Source of the DNA: Bacillus sp. HMF5848
Lineage (GTDB): Bacteria > Bacillota > Bacilli > Bacillales > HMF5848
Length of the DNA stretch: 62,500 nt
Direction of reading: 5' to 3'
NCBI RefSeq assembly: GCF_003944835.1
Contig: NZ_RWIV01000001.1
Location: 105,001-167,500 of the forward strand
The notes beneath the pieces are model-generated. The model was not told where the DNA came from, searched no databases, and was given only the letters and a program-made list of their open reading frames with translations. Positions 1 to 11,295 of the stretch are shown in pieces. Position numbers and translations under genes: made by a program. Position 1 is the stretch's first letter. Every line of letters begins with the position of its first letter.

Positions 1-524
1 CAACACTTCATTTTACCAAAATTGTAAATGGTGAAAAGACAGAAGTTCATCTATGCGAGCAGTGTGCACATGACAAGGGAGACATGTTTATGTTTCCTGG
101 TAGTGCCGATTTCTCAATCCATAATTTATTAGCAGGTTTACTTAACATGGAACCACCAGTTTCAGACAATCAAACGCAACATAATGCGTTTGAATCAAAA
201 GAAGTACTTCAATGTGATCGGTGTAAAATGACTTTTCAGCAGTTTAAAAAGGTTGGTCGCTTTGGTTGTTCGCAGTGCTACAGTACGTTTAGTGAACAGC
301 TTTCACCTATTTTGAGGCGCCTTCATAGTGGGAATACATATCACGGAGGTAAAATACCAACTCGCATAGGTGGTACACTTCATTTACGTAAAGAGCTAGA
401 TAATTTGAAACAAAGCTTACAAAATCATATACAGCGAGAAGAGTTCGAGCTAGCAGCAGAGGTTCGCGATAAAATACGTACTATTGAAAGGCGTCTGAAA
501 ACTAATAGAGGGGAGGATATATAA
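1..524 (+). CDS. mcsA: McsA, activator of the McsB arginine kinase (5' truncated by window edge)
   Basis: The reading frame is open from base 3, so the gene begins upstream of the window; by recall of B. subtilis McsA about 11 N-terminal residues are missing. About 173 residues are visible. Zinc-binding CxxC pairs are present (CEQC near the visible N-terminus, then CDRC and CSQC), and the C-terminus is a UVR-type helical hairpin ([14 protein letters not shown]). In the family, McsA activates McsB and modulates CtsR and ClpC. The internal ATG at 84 is not the start, because conserved sequence lies before it. The stop is 2 bases before mcsB, as expected for the ctsR-mcsA-mcsB-clpC operon. Confidence 0.93.
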   Translation, partial: TLHFTKIVNGEKTEVHLCEQCAHDKGDMFMFPGSADFSIHNLLAGLLNMEPPVSDNQTQHNAFESKEVLQCDRCKMTFQQFKKVGRFGCSQCYSTFSEQLSPILRRLHSGNTYHGGKIPTRIGGTLHLRKELDNLKQSLQNHIQREEFELAAEVRDKIRTIERRLKTNRGEDI

Positions 525-526
525 TT

Positions 527-1600
527 ATGTCCCTTGAACGTTTTATGAATAAAGCGGTAAGTTCATGGATGAGTCAGGAAGGTCCTGATTCAGACATTGT
601 ATTAAGTAGTCGCATACGTCTTGCTCGTAACTTAAAAAGCTATCTATTTCCTACTGTCTTCTCTCACGAAGAAGCCCGGGATATTGTTGAAAATTTTCAT
701 GCAATATTAAATACAAAACCGTTTCCTGAGCATTTCGGTAGTTTTGAATTGCTAAAGATGGATGATTTACAAACAATTGAAAAGCGTGTATTGGTAGAAA
801 AGCATTTAATTAGTCCTACACTTGCTGAAGATGCAGCTTTCGGTGCTTGCATACTATCTGAAAATGAAGAAGTTAGTATTATGATTAATGAAGAAGACCA
901 TATACGAATTCAGTGCTTATTCCCAGGGTACCAACTAACTGAAGCACTATACGCTGCTAACCAGTTAGATAATTCTATAGAAGCAAAAGTCGATTTCGCA
1001 TTTGATGAGGAAAGAGGATATTTAACTAGCTGTCCTACAAATGTTGGTACGGGGCTTCGAGCGTCTGTTATGATGCATTTACCAGCCTTGGTATTGACCC
1101 AACAATTGAATCGTATTGTGCCAGCCATTAATCAACTTGGTTTAGTTGTTCGTGGTATTTATGGTGAGGGTAGTGAAGCACTTGGTAATATTTTTCAAAT
1201 ATCAAACCAAATCACTTTAGGAAAATCAGAGGAAGATATTGTAGGCGATCTAGAAAGTGTTGTTACACAGCTAATTTCACAAGAACGCCAAGCAAGAGAA
1301 GCATTAGTTAAGACGTCTGGCATACAATTAGAAGACAGAGTGTTTCGTTCTTATGGTACATTAGCGCACAGTCGTATCATAGAGACTAAGGAAGCTGCGC
1401 AATGTTTGTCAGATGTTCGACTCGGTATTGATTTAGGCTTTATTAAAGACATATCACGAAATATTCTAAATGAACTAATGATTTTAACGCAGCCAGGATT
1501 TTTACAGCAGTATGCAGGAGGTCCACTCAAACCGCACGATAGGGACATAAGGCGGGCAACCCTCATACGAGAGAGATTTAAGCTAGAGGAACATAAATAA
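527..1600 (+). CDS. mcsB: McsB protein arginine kinase
   Basis: 357 residues, close to the usual ~360 of the family. The phosphagen-kinase-like fold is shown by the SSRIRLARN motif near residue 25. McsB phosphorylates arginines on proteins, including the heat-shock repressor CtsR, and marks substrates for ClpCP (family knowledge). It starts 2 bases after the mcsA stop with a GGGGAGG ribosome binding site inside the end of mcsA, so the two are translationally coupled, and clpC follows after 23 bases. Nothing appears broken. Confidence 0.96.
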   Translation: MSLERFMNKAVSSWMSQEGPDSDIVLSSRIRLARNLKSYLFPTVFSHEEARDIVENFHAILNTKPFPEHFGSFELLKMDDLQTIEKRVLVEKHLISPTLAEDAAFGACILSENEEVSIMINEEDHIRIQCLFPGYQLTEALYAANQLDNSIEAKVDFAFDEERGYLTSCPTNVGTGLRASVMMHLPALVLTQQLNRIVPAINQLGLVVRGIYGEGSEALGNIFQISNQITLGKSEEDIVGDLESVVTQLISQERQAREALVKTSGIQLEDRVFRSYGTLAHSRIIETKEAAQCLSDVRLGIDLGFIKDISRNILNELMILTQPGFLQQYAGGPLKPHDRDIRRATLIRERFKLEEHK

Positions 1601-1623
1601 AATAGGTCAGGGAGGTTCACGTT

Positions 1624-4062
1624 ATGATGTTTGGACGCTTTACAGAGCGCGCACAAAAGGTGTTAGCCCTTGCTCAAGAAGAGGCTGTTAGATTAGGTCA
1701 TAATAATATTGGTACTGAACATATTTTGCTAGGATTAACTCGTGAAGGTGAGGGTATTGCTGCTAAAGCTTTAGCAGCATTAGGCCTTGGCATTGACAAA
1801 ATTCAAGAAGAGGTTGAAGCGCTAATCGGTCGTGGTCATGAAAAAACACAAACAATCCATTATACTCCGAGAGCTAAAAAGGTTATTGAGCTATCAATGG
1901 ATGAGGCGAGAAAGCTTGGACACTCTTATGTAGGAACTGAGCATATTTTATTAGGCTTAATTCGCGAGGGTGAAGGGGTTGCCGCTCGTGTTTTAAATAA
2001 TTTGGGAGTCAGTCTAAACAAAGCCCGTCAACAGGTGTTACAGCTTTTAGGTAGCAATGAGTCTGGTGTGAATCATCAAGGTGGCTCTCAGGCAGCTGCA
2101 AACACACCTACTTTAGATAGTTTGGCACGTGATTTAACAGCTATCGCGAGGGAAGGTTCTTTAGACCCTGTTATTGGGCGTAGTAAAGAGATTCAACGTG
2201 TCATTGAAGTACTTTCTAGACGAACAAAAAATAACCCTGTTCTAATTGGGGAGCCTGGAGTCGGGAAAACAGCAATTGCTGAAGGCTTAGCTCAACAAAT
2301 TGTTAATAATGAAGTACCTGAAACTTTGCGAGATAAGCGTGTGATGACTTTAGATATGGGGACGGTTGTAGCAGGTACAAAATATCGCGGTGAGTTTGAG
2401 GACCGTCTGAAAAAGGTAATGGATGAAATCCGACAAGCAGGTAACATTATACTGTTTATTGATGAATTGCACACACTGATTGGAGCAGGTGGGGCAGAGG
2501 GTGCTATCGACGCATCAAATATATTAAAGCCATCTCTTGCACGTGGTGAACTACAGTGTATTGGTGCTACAACTTTAGATGAATATCGTAAGTATATTGA
2601 GAAGGATGCAGCCCTTGAGAGACGTTTCCAACCTATCCAAGTGGATGAGCCAAATATGGAAGAATCAGTGCAAATTCTGAAAGGATTGCGTGATCGATAC
2701 GAGGCTCATCACCGTGTTTCTATTACAGATGAAGCGATTGATGCTGCTGTTAAGTTATCTGACCGATACATCTCAGACAGGTTTTTACCGGATAAAGCAA
2801 TCGATTTAATTGATGAGGCAGGGTCAAAGGTTAGACTTCGTTCTTACACAACACCACCTAACTTAAAAGAATTAGAACAAAAACTTGAGGAAGTACGTAA
2901 AGAAAAGGATGCCGCTGTTCAAAGTCAAGAGTTTGAAAAAGCAGCAAGTCTTCGTGATATGGAGCAGAAGCTACGTGAGCAATTAGAGGAAACAAAAAAC
3001 ACTTGGAAAGAAAAACAAGGAAAAGAAAACTCAGAAGTAACAGTAGAAGACATTGCACGTGTTGTATCAAGCTGGACGGGGATTCCTGTATCAAAATTAG
3101 CTGAAACAGAAACAGCAAAGCTACTTAACATGGAATCTATTCTTCATTCACGTGTAATTGGTCAAGAAGAAGCTGTTAAAGCTGTTGCGAAGGCTGTTCG
3201 CCGTGCACGTGCAGGCTTAAAAGACCCTAAACGTCCAATCGGCTCATTTATATTCCTAGGTCCAACCGGTGTAGGTAAAACAGAATTAGCAAGGGCTTTG
3301 GCTGAATCTATTTTTGGAGACGAAGATGCCATGATCCGCATAGATATGTCGGAATATATGGAGAAACATTCAACATCGCGCCTAGTTGGTTCGCCTCCTG
3401 GTTATGTAGGATATGAGGAAGGTGGACAGCTAACAGAAAAGGTTCGTCGTAAACCTTACTCTGTTGTGTTGCTAGATGAGATTGAGAAGGCACATCCTGA
3501 TGTGTTTAATATTTTACTACAAGTACTTGAAGATGGTCGTCTAACGGATTCAAAAGGAAGAACGGTTGATTTCCGTAACACAATCCTTATTATGACATCT
3601 AACGTAGGCGCATCGACCTTGAAGCGTAATAAATATGTTGGTTTTAATGTACAAGACGAAGATCAAGATTACAAAGATATGAAAAAGAAAGTTCTCGATG
3701 AATTGAAAAAAGCATTCCGGCCTGAATTCCTTAATCGTATAGATGAGATGATTGTATTCCACTCGTTAGAGAAAAAGCATCTTAAAGACATTATAACTTT
3801 ACTGTTAGATCATCTAACTAAGCGTTTAAAAGAGCATCATATTGATTTAGTCTTATCAGACACAGCAAAAGAAAAATTAGCTGAAGAGGGATATGACCCT
3901 GAGTATGGAGCGAGACCGTTACGTCGTGCTATTCAAAAACACGTAGAAGACCGCTTATCTGAGGAACTTTTAAAAGGTACGATAGAAAAAGGTCAGCAAG
4001 TGCATATGGACATAGTCGATGGAGAGTTTGTCGTAAAGCCAGCAGAAAAAATCAAACAATAA
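1624..4062 (+). CDS. clpC: ClpC, AAA+ unfoldase of the ClpCP protease
   Basis: 812 residues, the normal ClpC length. Two N-terminal Clp repeats fill the first ~145 residues, including two copies of a GTEHILLGL motif. The first AAA+ module has Walker A GEPGVGKT near residue 209, a UVR-containing middle domain lies near residues 430-460, and the second AAA+ module has GPTGVGKT near residue 546. ClpC unfolds substrates for ClpP and works with the adaptors McsB and MecA. The start ATG-ATG follows a GGGAGG site. A hairpin downstream probably ends the operon. Confidence 0.98.
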   Translation: MMFGRFTERAQKVLALAQEEAVRLGHNNIGTEHILLGLTREGEGIAAKALAALGLGIDKIQEEVEALIGRGHEKTQTIHYTPRAKKVIELSMDEARKLGHSYVGTEHILLGLIREGEGVAARVLNNLGVSLNKARQQVLQLLGSNESGVNHQGGSQAAANTPTLDSLARDLTAIAREGSLDPVIGRSKEIQRVIEVLSRRTKNNPVLIGEPGVGKTAIAEGLAQQIVNNEVPETLRDKRVMTLDMGTVVAGTKYRGEFEDRLKKVMDEIRQAGNIILFIDELHTLIGAGGAEGAIDASNILKPSLARGELQCIGATTLDEYRKYIEKDAALERRFQPIQVDEPNMEESVQILKGLRDRYEAHHRVSITDEAIDAAVKLSDRYISDRFLPDKAIDLIDEAGSKVRLRSYTTPPNLKELEQKLEEVRKEKDAAVQSQEFEKAASLRDMEQKLREQLEETKNTWKEKQGKENSEVTVEDIARVVSSWTGIPVSKLAETETAKLLNMESILHSRVIGQEEAVKAVAKAVRRARAGLKDPKRPIGSFIFLGPTGVGKTELARALAESIFGDEDAMIRIDMSEYMEKHSTSRLVGSPPGYVGYEEGGQLTEKVRRKPYSVVLLDEIEKAHPDVFNILLQVLEDGRLTDSKGRTVDFRNTILIMTSNVGASTLKRNKYVGFNVQDEDQDYKDMKKKVLDELKKAFRPEFLNRIDEMIVFHSLEKKHLKDIITLLLDHLTKRLKEHHIDLVLSDTAKEKLAEEGYDPEYGARPLRRAIQKHVEDRLSEELLKGTIEKGQQVHMDIVDGEFVVKPAEKIKQ

Positions 4063-4070
4063 TAATTTTT

Positions 4071-4098
4071 TAGGGTACGCGTGACTATGCGTACCCTA
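4071..4098 (+). terminator. Hairpin after clpC
   Basis: A 10-bp perfect inverted repeat (TAGGGTACGC / GCGTACCCTA) with an 8-base loop lies 9 bases after the clpC stop. The following bases are only moderately T-rich and a T run precedes the stem, so it may act on both strands or only partially. Confidence 0.6.
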
Positions 4099-4229
4099 TT
4101 ATCTATATAATAAAGACTCGCTATTATTTTAGTATGGAGATATGGTGTGTTAGAAATAAAAACAGGCCAAGCTTAATAGGCATGATGTCCTAAAATAATC
4201 AATATACATACAGAAAGGACTATTTTGAT

Positions 4230-5609
4230 ATGGCAAAGCGTAAAACAAAATTCATCTGCCAATCGTGTGGATATGAATCAGCAAAATGGATGGGGAAATG
4301 CCCAGGATGTGGCAGTTGGAACTCAATGACAGAAGAAAGGGAACCTGCTAGTCAAGGGAAAAGAGGAGCCTTTTTGCATACTGCACATGATGTTAAATCA
4401 AAACCTGAAGCATTACCATCTATAGAAACATCAGAAGAACCAAGATTTTTAACACAATTAGCAGAGTTTAACCGTGTACTTGGCGGTGGAATAGTTCGAG
4501 GATCTTTAACGCTAATTGGAGGGGACCCTGGAATTGGTAAATCTACATTGCTATTGCAAGTTTCTGCTCAATTAGCAAGAGGTGATCAGCAAAAGGTCTT
4601 GTATATATCTGGAGAAGAATCTATTAAGCAAACAAAAATGCGTGCGGAACGCTTAGGTGTTATTACCCCACATTTATATGTTTTAGCAGAAACGGATTTA
4701 GGGAATATTAAAGATTGGATTGACGAAACCAAACCCTCTTTTGTGATTATCGATTCAATCCAAACTATTTATCATCCTGAAGTCACAAGTGCACCAGGCA
4801 GTGTCTCACAAGTTAGGGAATGTACGGCTGAATTAATGCAAATAGCAAAAACTAGGGGAATTGCTGTTTTTATCGTAGGGCACGTTACGAAGGAAGGTGC
4901 GATTGCCGGACCACGTATACTTGAGCATATGGTTGATACTGTCCTGTACTTTGAAGGAGAACGACATCATACGTATCGTATTTTACGTGCTGTAAAAAAT
5001 CGTTTTGGTTCTACGAATGAGCTTGGTATTTTTGAAATGAAAGAATCAGGTTTGGAGGAAGTAACAAATCCGTCAGAAATTTTCCTTGAAGAGAGGTCGC
5101 AAGGTGCATCTGGATCAACAGTCGTGGCATCAATGGAGGGTACAAGACCTGTACTTGTTGAAATTCAAGCACTTATTTCCCCTAGTAGTTTTGGTAATCC
5201 AAAGCGAATGGCAACAGGAATAGACCATAATCGGGTATCTTTATTAATGGCTGTCTTAGAAAAACGTGTAGGTATGCTGTTACAGAATCATGATGCATAT
5301 TTAAAAGTAGCTGGTGGTGTAAGAATTGATGAACCGGCTATCGATTTATCCATTGTTGTTAGTATTGCCTCAAGCTTCCGTGATAAGCCTACGAACCCAA
5401 CGGATGTTATTGTAGGTGAGGTAGGATTAACAGGTGAGATTCGCCGGGTCTCTCGTATAGAGCAGCGTGTGATTGAGGCAAAAAAGCTCGGTTTTAAAAG
5501 AGTTATTTTGCCGAAAAAGAATTTAGGAGGCTGGGAGGTACCTGCAGGCATAGAAGTTATAGGTGTCGATACTGTACCGGAAGCCCTCCAATATGCTTTA
5601 GGAGGCTAA
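4230..5609 (+). CDS. radA: RadA/Sms, DNA branch-migration ATPase
   Basis: 459 residues. An N-terminal zinc finger uses C10, C13, C24 and C27. A RecA-like core follows with Walker [10 protein letters not shown] near residues 98-106 and the RadA-specific KNRFG motif near 256-260. The C-terminal half is the Lon-protease-like domain. RadA assists recombination by branch migration and DNA unwinding. A clear AGAAAGGA site precedes the ATG. Its stop overlaps the disA start (taATG), so it is coupled to disA, a genomic partner in Bacilli. Confidence 0.97.
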   Translation: MAKRKTKFICQSCGYESAKWMGKCPGCGSWNSMTEEREPASQGKRGAFLHTAHDVKSKPEALPSIETSEEPRFLTQLAEFNRVLGGGIVRGSLTLIGGDPGIGKSTLLLQVSAQLARGDQQKVLYISGEESIKQTKMRAERLGVITPHLYVLAETDLGNIKDWIDETKPSFVIIDSIQTIYHPEVTSAPGSVSQVRECTAELMQIAKTRGIAVFIVGHVTKEGAIAGPRILEHMVDTVLYFEGERHHTYRILRAVKNRFGSTNELGIFEMKESGLEEVTNPSEIFLEERSQGASGSTVVASMEGTRPVLVEIQALISPSSFGNPKRMATGIDHNRVSLLMAVLEKRVGMLLQNHDAYLKVAGGVRIDEPAIDLSIVVSIASSFRDKPTNPTDVIVGEVGLTGEIRRVSRIEQRVIEAKKLGFKRVILPKKNLGGWEVPAGIEVIGVDTVPEALQYALGG

Positions 5610-6685
5610 TGATGACTGAATTAATGGTGAATGATAAAGAGCTTCGTGATATTTTACAATTTATTTCACCAGGTTCACAAATTCGAGCGGGTATTGATAA
5701 TGTACTACGTGCCAAGACAGGTGGATTAATTGTTGTAGGATATAACGATAAGGTGAAGGCTATTGTTGACGGAGGGTTTTATATAAACTGTCACTTTACC
5801 CCCGCATCCCTCTATGAGCTTGCAAAAATGGATGGTGCCATAATTCTAAATGACCAAGGGACGAAAATTTTATATGCAAATGCTCAGTTAGTTCCAGACC
5901 CCTCTATCTTATCCACGGAAACAGGGATGCGCCACAGAACAGCAGAACGAACTGCTAAGCAAACAAATAAACTCGTCATAGCTATCTCACAAAGACGTAA
6001 CGTTATAACGGTATATAAAAACGAGTTTCGCTATGCTCTACGTGAGATGGGAGTTATTTTAACAAAAGCAAACCAAGCTCTGCAAACATTAGACAAATAT
6101 AAGCTGGTGCTAGACCAGTCATTTGTAACTTTAGGAGCTCTTGAGTTCGAGAATCTTGTCACATACACAGAAGTATTACAAGTATTGCATCGAATTGAAA
6201 TGGTTCTTCGGATTAAAAATGAAATAGAAGGATACGTAAATGAACTTGGAACGGAAGGACGTTTGATTTGCCTTCAGATGGATGAACTGTTACACGATGT
6301 AGAAAAAGAAGCAGCCTTACTTATTAAAGACTATTGTAGTAGTGATGATATTGATGTGATGACTCAAATGGCACAATTACAAGAGTTATCAAACAATGAT
6401 TTACTAAATGATAATATACTCATGAGATTGCTAGGGTATCCTATTCATACGGATGTGGAGGATAGTATATTTCCAAGAGGTTACCGAGTTCTCCATAAAA
6501 TCCCAAGGCTTCCAACGATCATTATCGAGAATTTAGTTCAGTCATTTAAAAATTTGAAACATATTGTAGACGCATCCGTAAATGAATTAGATGAAGTTGA
6601 AGGTATTGGAGAAATACGAGCTCGAAAGATACAAGAAGGACTAAAAAGAATTCATCAACAGCTATCTATCGATAGAAGATTGTAA
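5609..6685 (+). CDS. disA: DisA, DNA-integrity-scanning diadenylate cyclase
   Basis: 358 residues. The diadenylate cyclase domain carries both signature motifs: DGA near residues 75-77 and RHRTAERT near 108-115. The C-terminus holds a helix-hairpin-helix DNA-binding motif ([12 protein letters not shown]). DisA forms octamers that make c-di-AMP from two ATP and slow synthesis when bound to branched DNA; RadA is reported to modulate it. Two in-frame ATGs (5609 and 5612) are possible starts. The first overlaps the radA stop, and GGAGG lies just upstream. Confidence 0.97.
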   Translation: MMTELMVNDKELRDILQFISPGSQIRAGIDNVLRAKTGGLIVVGYNDKVKAIVDGGFYINCHFTPASLYELAKMDGAIILNDQGTKILYANAQLVPDPSILSTETGMRHRTAERTAKQTNKLVIAISQRRNVITVYKNEFRYALREMGVILTKANQALQTLDKYKLVLDQSFVTLGALEFENLVTYTEVLQVLHRIEMVLRIKNEIEGYVNELGTEGRLICLQMDELLHDVEKEAALLIKDYCSSDDIDVMTQMAQLQELSNNDLLNDNILMRLLGYPIHTDVEDSIFPRGYRVLHKIPRLPTIIIENLVQSFKNLKHIVDASVNELDEVEGIGEIRARKIQEGLKRIHQQLSIDRRL

Positions 6686-6707
6686 AAAATATAGGGAGTT
6701 TGTTTCG

Positions 6708-6736
6708 TTGACTGTTATGTGGCTTGGTGATACGCT
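6708..6736 (+). promoter_or_regulatory. Possible promoter upstream of yacL
   Basis: A near-consensus -35 box TTGACT at 6708 is followed after 17 bases by a poor -10 box (TACGCT). It sits in the 144-bp disA-yacL gap. The -10 match is weak, so read-through from the upstream operon remains likely. Confidence 0.3.
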
Positions 6737-6829
6737 GAGTTTATGTAAATAAATTCAAATGATTTTCATAAAAATGATGTTTCAATTGCAAAAAAATGTA
6801 ACATACTGACTAAAAGGAGGTGACCATAT

Positions 6830-7915
6830 TTGTTAAAAAGGATTGTTCAGTTGTTTTTCTTAATTGTTGGTACGATGTTAGGGATATTTTTCATACCTGA
6901 TCTAATGAGAATTTTAAACTTTGATCAGTATGCTTTCATTGATAATCCCTATACATCAGCAGTCTTAGGAGCTATTATATTTTTTGTTATTACATTTTGG
7001 CTTGTTGATTATGTCGTGAATTTCGTTCATTGGCTTGAGGAGATATTAATTAAGGCACCAGTTACAGACGTTATATTTGGAAGCTTAGGTTTAGTGTTAG
7101 GATTAATAGTCGCATATTTGTTTGTAATCCCATTAAGAAGTATTCCGTTCCAAGTACTCAATACAGTAGTTCCTTTAGCATTAACGGTATTATTAGGGTA
7201 TTTAGGGTTTCAAGTAGGCTTCAAAAAGCGAGATGAATTACTTCAGCTTTTTACACCTGCTAATAAGTCTTCCAAAAAACGAGGTAATGATGAAGACCGC
7301 ATCGATAGAACGATGAAAATACTAGATACGAGTGTGATTATTGATGGTCGCATTGCGGATATATGCCAAACCGGCTTTTTAGATGGTACGATTGTTATTC
7401 CTCAATTTGTATTAGAAGAACTTCAGCATATTGCTGACTCATCTGATGTACTAAAGCGAAATCGAGGGCGACGCGGGTTAGATATTTTAAATCGAATTCA
7501 AAAAGAACTAGCTGTGAATGTTGAAATATATGAAGGTGATTTTGAAGACATTCAAGAAGTAGATAGCAAGCTTGTAAAACTTGCTAAGCTATTACAAGGT
7601 GCTGTTGTAACTAATGACTTTAATTTAAATAAAGTATGTGAGCTTCAGGGAGTGGGCGTTTTAAATATTAATGATTTAGCCAATGCGGTTAAGCCTGTTG
7701 TCTTACCTGGAGAAGAAATGAATGTACAAGTTATTAAAGATGGTAAAGAGCATAATCAAGGAATTGCTTATCTAGATGATGGTACGATGATTGTAGTAGA
7801 AGATGGTCGAGATTATATTGGAAAAAGAATTGATGTGTTAGTGACAAGTGTTCTACAAACATCTGCAGGACGCATGATTTTTGCAAAGCCAAAACTATTG
7901 GAAAAGGCTTTATAA
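6830..7915 (+). CDS. yacL: YacL, membrane-anchored PIN/TRAM domain protein
   Basis: 361 residues. The N-terminal ~110 residues contain several hydrophobic membrane segments. A PIN-type nuclease-like domain follows ([11 protein letters not shown] near residue 163, with later acidic residues), and the C-terminal ~70 residues form a TRAM-like RNA-binding domain. Family members sit next to disA or isoprenoid genes in Bacilli, and their precise substrate is not established to my knowledge. The start is TTG at 6830, chosen because an excellent AAAGGAGGTGA site lies just upstream and the B. subtilis N-terminus (MLKRIVQ) matches. Confidence 0.93.
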   Translation: MLKRIVQLFFLIVGTMLGIFFIPDLMRILNFDQYAFIDNPYTSAVLGAIIFFVITFWLVDYVVNFVHWLEEILIKAPVTDVIFGSLGLVLGLIVAYLFVIPLRSIPFQVLNTVVPLALTVLLGYLGFQVGFKKRDELLQLFTPANKSSKKRGNDEDRIDRTMKILDTSVIIDGRIADICQTGFLDGTIVIPQFVLEELQHIADSSDVLKRNRGRRGLDILNRIQKELAVNVEIYEGDFEDIQEVDSKLVKLAKLLQGAVVTNDFNLNKVCELQGVGVLNINDLANAVKPVVLPGEEMNVQVIKDGKEHNQGIAYLDDGTMIVVEDGRDYIGKRIDVLVTSVLQTSAGRMIFAKPKLLEKAL

Positions 7916-7948
7916 TATTCTATGTAAAGCAATTTTAGGAGCGTAACG

Positions 7949-8635
7949 ATGGAGTATCATGTAATTATACCAGCAGCGGGGCAAGGAACACGCATGAAGG
8001 CTGGGAAAAACAAGCAATTTATTTTACTGAATGACAAGCCTGTTATTATTCATACTTTATCAATTTTTGAAAAAGCCGATAACTGTGCAGGAGTCATTAT
8101 TGTTTGTAATAAAGCTGAAAAACAGCAAATTCAAGATTTAATCATCGAATATAATATTACTAAAGTAAAGGCTATAGTATCTGGGGGGAAAGAGCGGCAG
8201 AACAGTGTGTGGAATGGTTTAAAAGCATTGCAGGACATAACAAATAGCACATTGGTTCTTGTACATGATGGTGCGCGACCCTTCGTTACACAGTCAATGC
8301 TAAACAATCTAGTTCAAGTAGCGGAGCGAAATGGAGCTGCCACTGTTGCTGTTCCAGTAAAGGATACTATTAAACGAGTCAAAGATCATGCTGTGATCGA
8401 AACATTGGAAAGATCAAGCTTGTGGGCTATTCAGACGCCACAAGCTTTTCACATGCCATTGCTTTTTTCAGCACATCAACAAGCTGAGGATACAAATTAT
8501 GTAGGTACAGATGATGCTAGTCTAGTTGAAAAGCTGGGACAGGCAGTTAAAATAGTAGAAGGTGATTATAGAAATATTAAGCTCACTACACCTGAGGATA
8601 TGCTCTATGCCAATGCCATCTTAGCAGAGTGGTAG
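7949..8635 (+). CDS. ispD: IspD, 2-C-methyl-D-erythritol 4-phosphate cytidylyltransferase
   Basis: 228 residues. The nucleotidyltransferase signature AAGQGTRMKAGKNKQF spans about residues 9-24, and VHDGARPF is the family's second signature. The enzyme transfers CMP from CTP to MEP, the third step of the non-mevalonate isoprenoid pathway. A TTTTAGGAGCG site precedes the ATG. It is followed by ispF, which acts two steps later; ispE is not here. Confidence 0.97.
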   Translation: MEYHVIIPAAGQGTRMKAGKNKQFILLNDKPVIIHTLSIFEKADNCAGVIIVCNKAEKQQIQDLIIEYNITKVKAIVSGGKERQNSVWNGLKALQDITNSTLVLVHDGARPFVTQSMLNNLVQVAERNGAATVAVPVKDTIKRVKDHAVIETLERSSLWAIQTPQAFHMPLLFSAHQQAEDTNYVGTDDASLVEKLGQAVKIVEGDYRNIKLTTPEDMLYANAILAEW

Positions 8636-8678
8636 TAGAGAGTGAAAAAGGTCGGATGTGTTATAAGGAGAGGATACT

Positions 8679-9155
8679 ATGTTTAGAATTGGGCAAGGCT
8701 ACGATGTTCATCAATTGGTAGAAGGTAGACCACTAATAATAGGTGGCATAACAATTCCTCATGAAAAAGGACTGTTAGGACATTCTGATGCAGATGTTCT
8801 ATTACATACTATTGCTGACGCTTGTTTAGGAGCCATCGCAGAAGGTGATATAGGGAAGCATTTCCCAGATACGGATGCGGCTTATAAAGATGCCGACTCA
8901 AAGGAGTTACTTACACATGTTTGGCAGATTGTAAAGAAAAAAGGGTATACTTTAGGTAATATTGATTGTGTTATTATTGCTCAAAAGCCTAAAATGGCAC
9001 CATATATAGAGGAAATGCGCGAAGTGATTGCTAATATTCTTGAGGCCTCTACTGAACAAGTAAATGTGAAGGCAACTACGACAGAAAAATTAGGGTTTAC
9101 GGGCCGTGAAGAAGGGATTGCATCACAAGCAACTGTATTGCTAATGAAACAATAG
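8679..9155 (+). CDS. ispF: IspF, 2-C-methyl-D-erythritol 2,4-cyclodiphosphate synthase
   Basis: 158 residues, the normal length. The metal ligands appear in YDVH (residues 8-11) and the [11 protein letters not shown] loop. The conserved C-terminal [13 protein letters not shown] segment shapes the active site of the trimer. It cyclises CDP-ME-2-phosphate, releasing CMP. An AAGGAGAGG site precedes the start. It lies 43 bases after ispD and 59 bases before the gltX start, consistent with one transcript. Confidence 0.97.
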   Translation: MFRIGQGYDVHQLVEGRPLIIGGITIPHEKGLLGHSDADVLLHTIADACLGAIAEGDIGKHFPDTDAAYKDADSKELLTHVWQIVKKKGYTLGNIDCVIIAQKPKMAPYIEEMREVIANILEASTEQVNVKATTTEKLGFTGREEGIASQATVLLMKQ

Positions 9156-9214
9156 CGAACAAAAGCTGTTTCATGTACAATATAGATTGTTACTTAACGT
9201 ATGGAGGGACAACT

Positions 9215-10660
9215 ATGTCAAATGAGATTCGTGTAAGATATGCCCCAAGTCCAACTGGGCATTTACATATAGGAAATGCGCGCACAGCATTATTTAACTA
9301 CTTATTTGCTCGCAGCCAAAACGGCACTTTTGTTATTCGTATTGAAGATACAGATCAAAAGCGAAATATCGAAGGCGGCGAAGAGAGTCAATTAAAATAC
9401 TTGAAATGGTTAGGCATGGAATGGGATGAAAGTGTTGATGTAGGTGGAGAATATGGCCCGTATCGTCAATCCGAGCGACTACCTATCTACAAACAATACT
9501 ATGAAGAGCTACTAGAAAAAGGCTTAGCGTATAAGTGTTATTGTACGGAAGAGGAACTTGAAAAAGAACGTGAGGAACAACTGGCTAAAGGTCAAACACC
9601 AGCTTATTCTAAAAAGTGTTGTAGCCTAACTGTGTCCGAACAAGAAGCTAAGCAAGCAGAAGGTCGTCAAGCAAGTATTCGTTTTAAAGTGCCAGCAGGA
9701 AGAATATATAGTTTTAATGACCTTGTCAAAGGTGATGTTTCTTTTGAATCAGACGGAATCGGTGATTGGGTTATTGTAAAAAAAGATGGCATGCCGACAT
9801 ATAACTTTGCTGTGGCAGTGGATGATCATTTAATGAAAATATCACACGTTTTACGTGGGGATGATCACATTTCAAATACACCGAAGCAGCTTATGATTTA
9901 TGAAGCGCTAGGTTGGGATGCGCCACAGTTTGGTCATATGACTCTTATTGTAAACGAAGATAAGAAAAAGCTTTCAAAGCGTGACGAAACAATTATTCAG
10001 TTTATTGAGCAATACGAAGAGCTAGGGTACTTACCGGAGGCATTATTCAATTTTATTGCGCTTCTAGGCTGGTCACCTGGTGGAGAACAAGAAATTTTTA
10101 CAAAAGATGAATTCGTATCAATTTTTGATGTGAAACGACTTTCTAAATCTCCAGCTGTTTTTGATCGCCAAAAGCTAACTTGGATGAACAATCAGTATGT
10201 GAAAAGCTGTGATCTTGATAGACTAATTGAACTCACTATGCCTCATTTAGAAAGAGCTGGGCTTCTTGAAGGGAAAACGGAACAATGGGCCCGCGAACTA
10301 ATTGAGTTGTACCAAGAAAAAATGAGTTTTGCAGCTGAAATAGTGGAATTGTCTGATGTTTTCTTTAAAGATGAGTTATCTTTTGACGAAGAGTCAAAAG
10401 AGGTTATTGAAGGCGAGCAAGTTCCAGTTATCTTAGAAGCACTTATAAAAGAATTAGAAAGTCTTGAGAGCTTCGAAGCGGATAATATAAAAGCAGCGGT
10501 AAAGAACGTACAAAAGCAAACGGGCCAAAAGGGCAAAAATCTATTCATGCCAATACGAATAGCGGCAACTGGGCAAATGCATGGACCAGACCTTATGAAA
10601 TCTATTGCATTATTAGGTAAGGAAAATGTTATTAATCGAATGAGCAAATTGCTTAGTTAA
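9215..10660 (+). CDS. gltX: GltX, glutamyl-tRNA synthetase
   Basis: 481 residues from the ATG at 9215. An upstream in-frame ATG at 9173 would add 14 residues, but the ATGGAGGGACAACT ribosome binding site and the family N-terminus ([14 protein letters not shown]) favour 9215. Class I motifs are HIGN (residues 18-21) and KLSKR. It charges tRNA(Glu). In Bacilli the enzyme is usually non-discriminating and also makes Glu-tRNA(Gln) for GatCAB, although the sequence alone does not prove this here. It shares the region with cysE and cysS, as in B. subtilis. Confidence 0.97.
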   Translation: MSNEIRVRYAPSPTGHLHIGNARTALFNYLFARSQNGTFVIRIEDTDQKRNIEGGEESQLKYLKWLGMEWDESVDVGGEYGPYRQSERLPIYKQYYEELLEKGLAYKCYCTEEELEKEREEQLAKGQTPAYSKKCCSLTVSEQEAKQAEGRQASIRFKVPAGRIYSFNDLVKGDVSFESDGIGDWVIVKKDGMPTYNFAVAVDDHLMKISHVLRGDDHISNTPKQLMIYEALGWDAPQFGHMTLIVNEDKKKLSKRDETIIQFIEQYEELGYLPEALFNFIALLGWSPGGEQEIFTKDEFVSIFDVKRLSKSPAVFDRQKLTWMNNQYVKSCDLDRLIELTMPHLERAGLLEGKTEQWARELIELYQEKMSFAAEIVELSDVFFKDELSFDEESKEVIEGEQVPVILEALIKELESLESFEADNIKAAVKNVQKQTGQKGKNLFMPIRIAATGQMHGPDLMKSIALLGKENVINRMSKLLS

Positions 10661-10664
10661 CAAA

Positions 10665-10695
10665 TTGCTTAAAATGTAATATAGTATGTTATATA
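10665..10695 (+). promoter_or_regulatory. Candidate promoter for the cysE-cysS T-box transcript
   Basis: TTGCTT at 10665 is followed by an AT-rich stretch with TATATA at 10690, a spacer of 19 bases. The spacing is long and other -10 choices exist, but transcription must start about here to include the T-box beginning near 10700. Confidence 0.35.
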
Positions 10696-10699
10696 TACG

Positions 10700-10969
10700 A
10701 ACGTTGAAGAGGACGAGTAAAAAAGGGATAGCTTTTTTAGAGAAAACCACCACAGGCTGAAAGTGGTTTAAGCACACCTTTTTGAAATGCCCCTCTGAGT
10801 CTTTTGCTGAACGAGGATTACTAGTAAGCAAAAGCGGGATTTCCCGTTATCAAATTAAGTTGGGACAACAAGCTTTTCAAGCTCGCTTTGCTTTTCTTTG
10901 TCCAAACAGAGTGGAACCGCGCGAATGAAAGCGTCTCTGTGTGCATGGCACGTAGAGGCGCTTTTTTTG
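10700..10969 (+). promoter_or_regulatory. T-box riboswitch, cysteine-specific
   Basis: The core T-box motif AGAGTGGAACCGCG is at 10909-10922, followed by an intrinsic terminator. Stem I can be drawn: AGAGG at 10708-10712 pairs with CCTCT at 10792-10796, and AAAAAGG at 10720-10726 pairs with CCTTTTT at 10777-10783. The specifier loop between them has the AGTA S-turn on the 5' side and TGC (a Cys codon) at 10788-10790 on the 3' side. The antiterminator tetrad is TGGA, whose last base would pair with the U discriminator of tRNA(Cys). Uncharged tRNA(Cys) should permit read-through into cysE-cysS. Confidence 0.9.
10930..10969 (+). terminator. Regulated terminator of the Cys T-box
   Basis: A long stem (AGCGTCTCT...AGAGGCGCT with an inner GTG/CAC) is followed by seven T residues. 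It lies directly after the T-box motif and is mutually exclusive with the antiterminator. Confidence 0.88.
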
Positions 10970-11099
10970 TATCTTGGAAAAGAAAGATATAAGTGTTACA
11001 CAAAGATACTGTTGTCTAGAGAGTCTATATAGTCATTGTGATCAGTTCTATGAGACAGGTGTTTTTAACGTTAAGAAAGTAAAAATTTTTAACCTAGAT

Positions 11100-11248
11100 C
11101 AGTGTCTAGCTTCAGGCGCCAACAGCTCAAGGGGAAAATACAAATCAATTTTTCCTTGGACATAAGGGCAATCGCCTCTGGAAGTCGGGGTTTCCGATAC
11201 GCTCGTCTTGTGCTTGTTGCCGTTAGGCGGGCGCCTTGCGCTTTTCTT
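11100..11248 (+). repeat. GC-rich intergenic repeat-like element between T-box and cysE
   Basis: About 150 bases, markedly more GC-rich than the surroundings, with AGGCGCC at 11114-11120 complementary to GGCGCCT at 11230-11236 near its ends. The left end (GTGTCTAGCTTCAG) and right end (CTTGCGCTTTTCTT) resemble, from memory, a dispersed intergenic element common in Bacillaceae genomes. Only one copy is in the window, so repetition cannot be shown here. It holds no convincing ORF. Confidence 0.5.
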
Positions 11249-11295
11249 CACTAAGCTACCTAATTCAGTGCTTTTTATTAAAAGGGGGGACATCA

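Noticed and set aside
910-1128. Minus-strand frame inside mcsB, and similar antisense frames over most ribosomal genes
   Set aside because: They are shadows of strongly coded genes, with no ribosome binding sites or recognisable domains.
9173-9214. Longer N-terminus for gltX
   Set aside because: The ribosome binding site GGAGGG lies inside the extension and the family starts at 9215.
10821-11165. Short frames on both strands across the T-box and repeat
   Set aside because: They cross the T-box motif and terminator, and none has a proper ribosome binding site.
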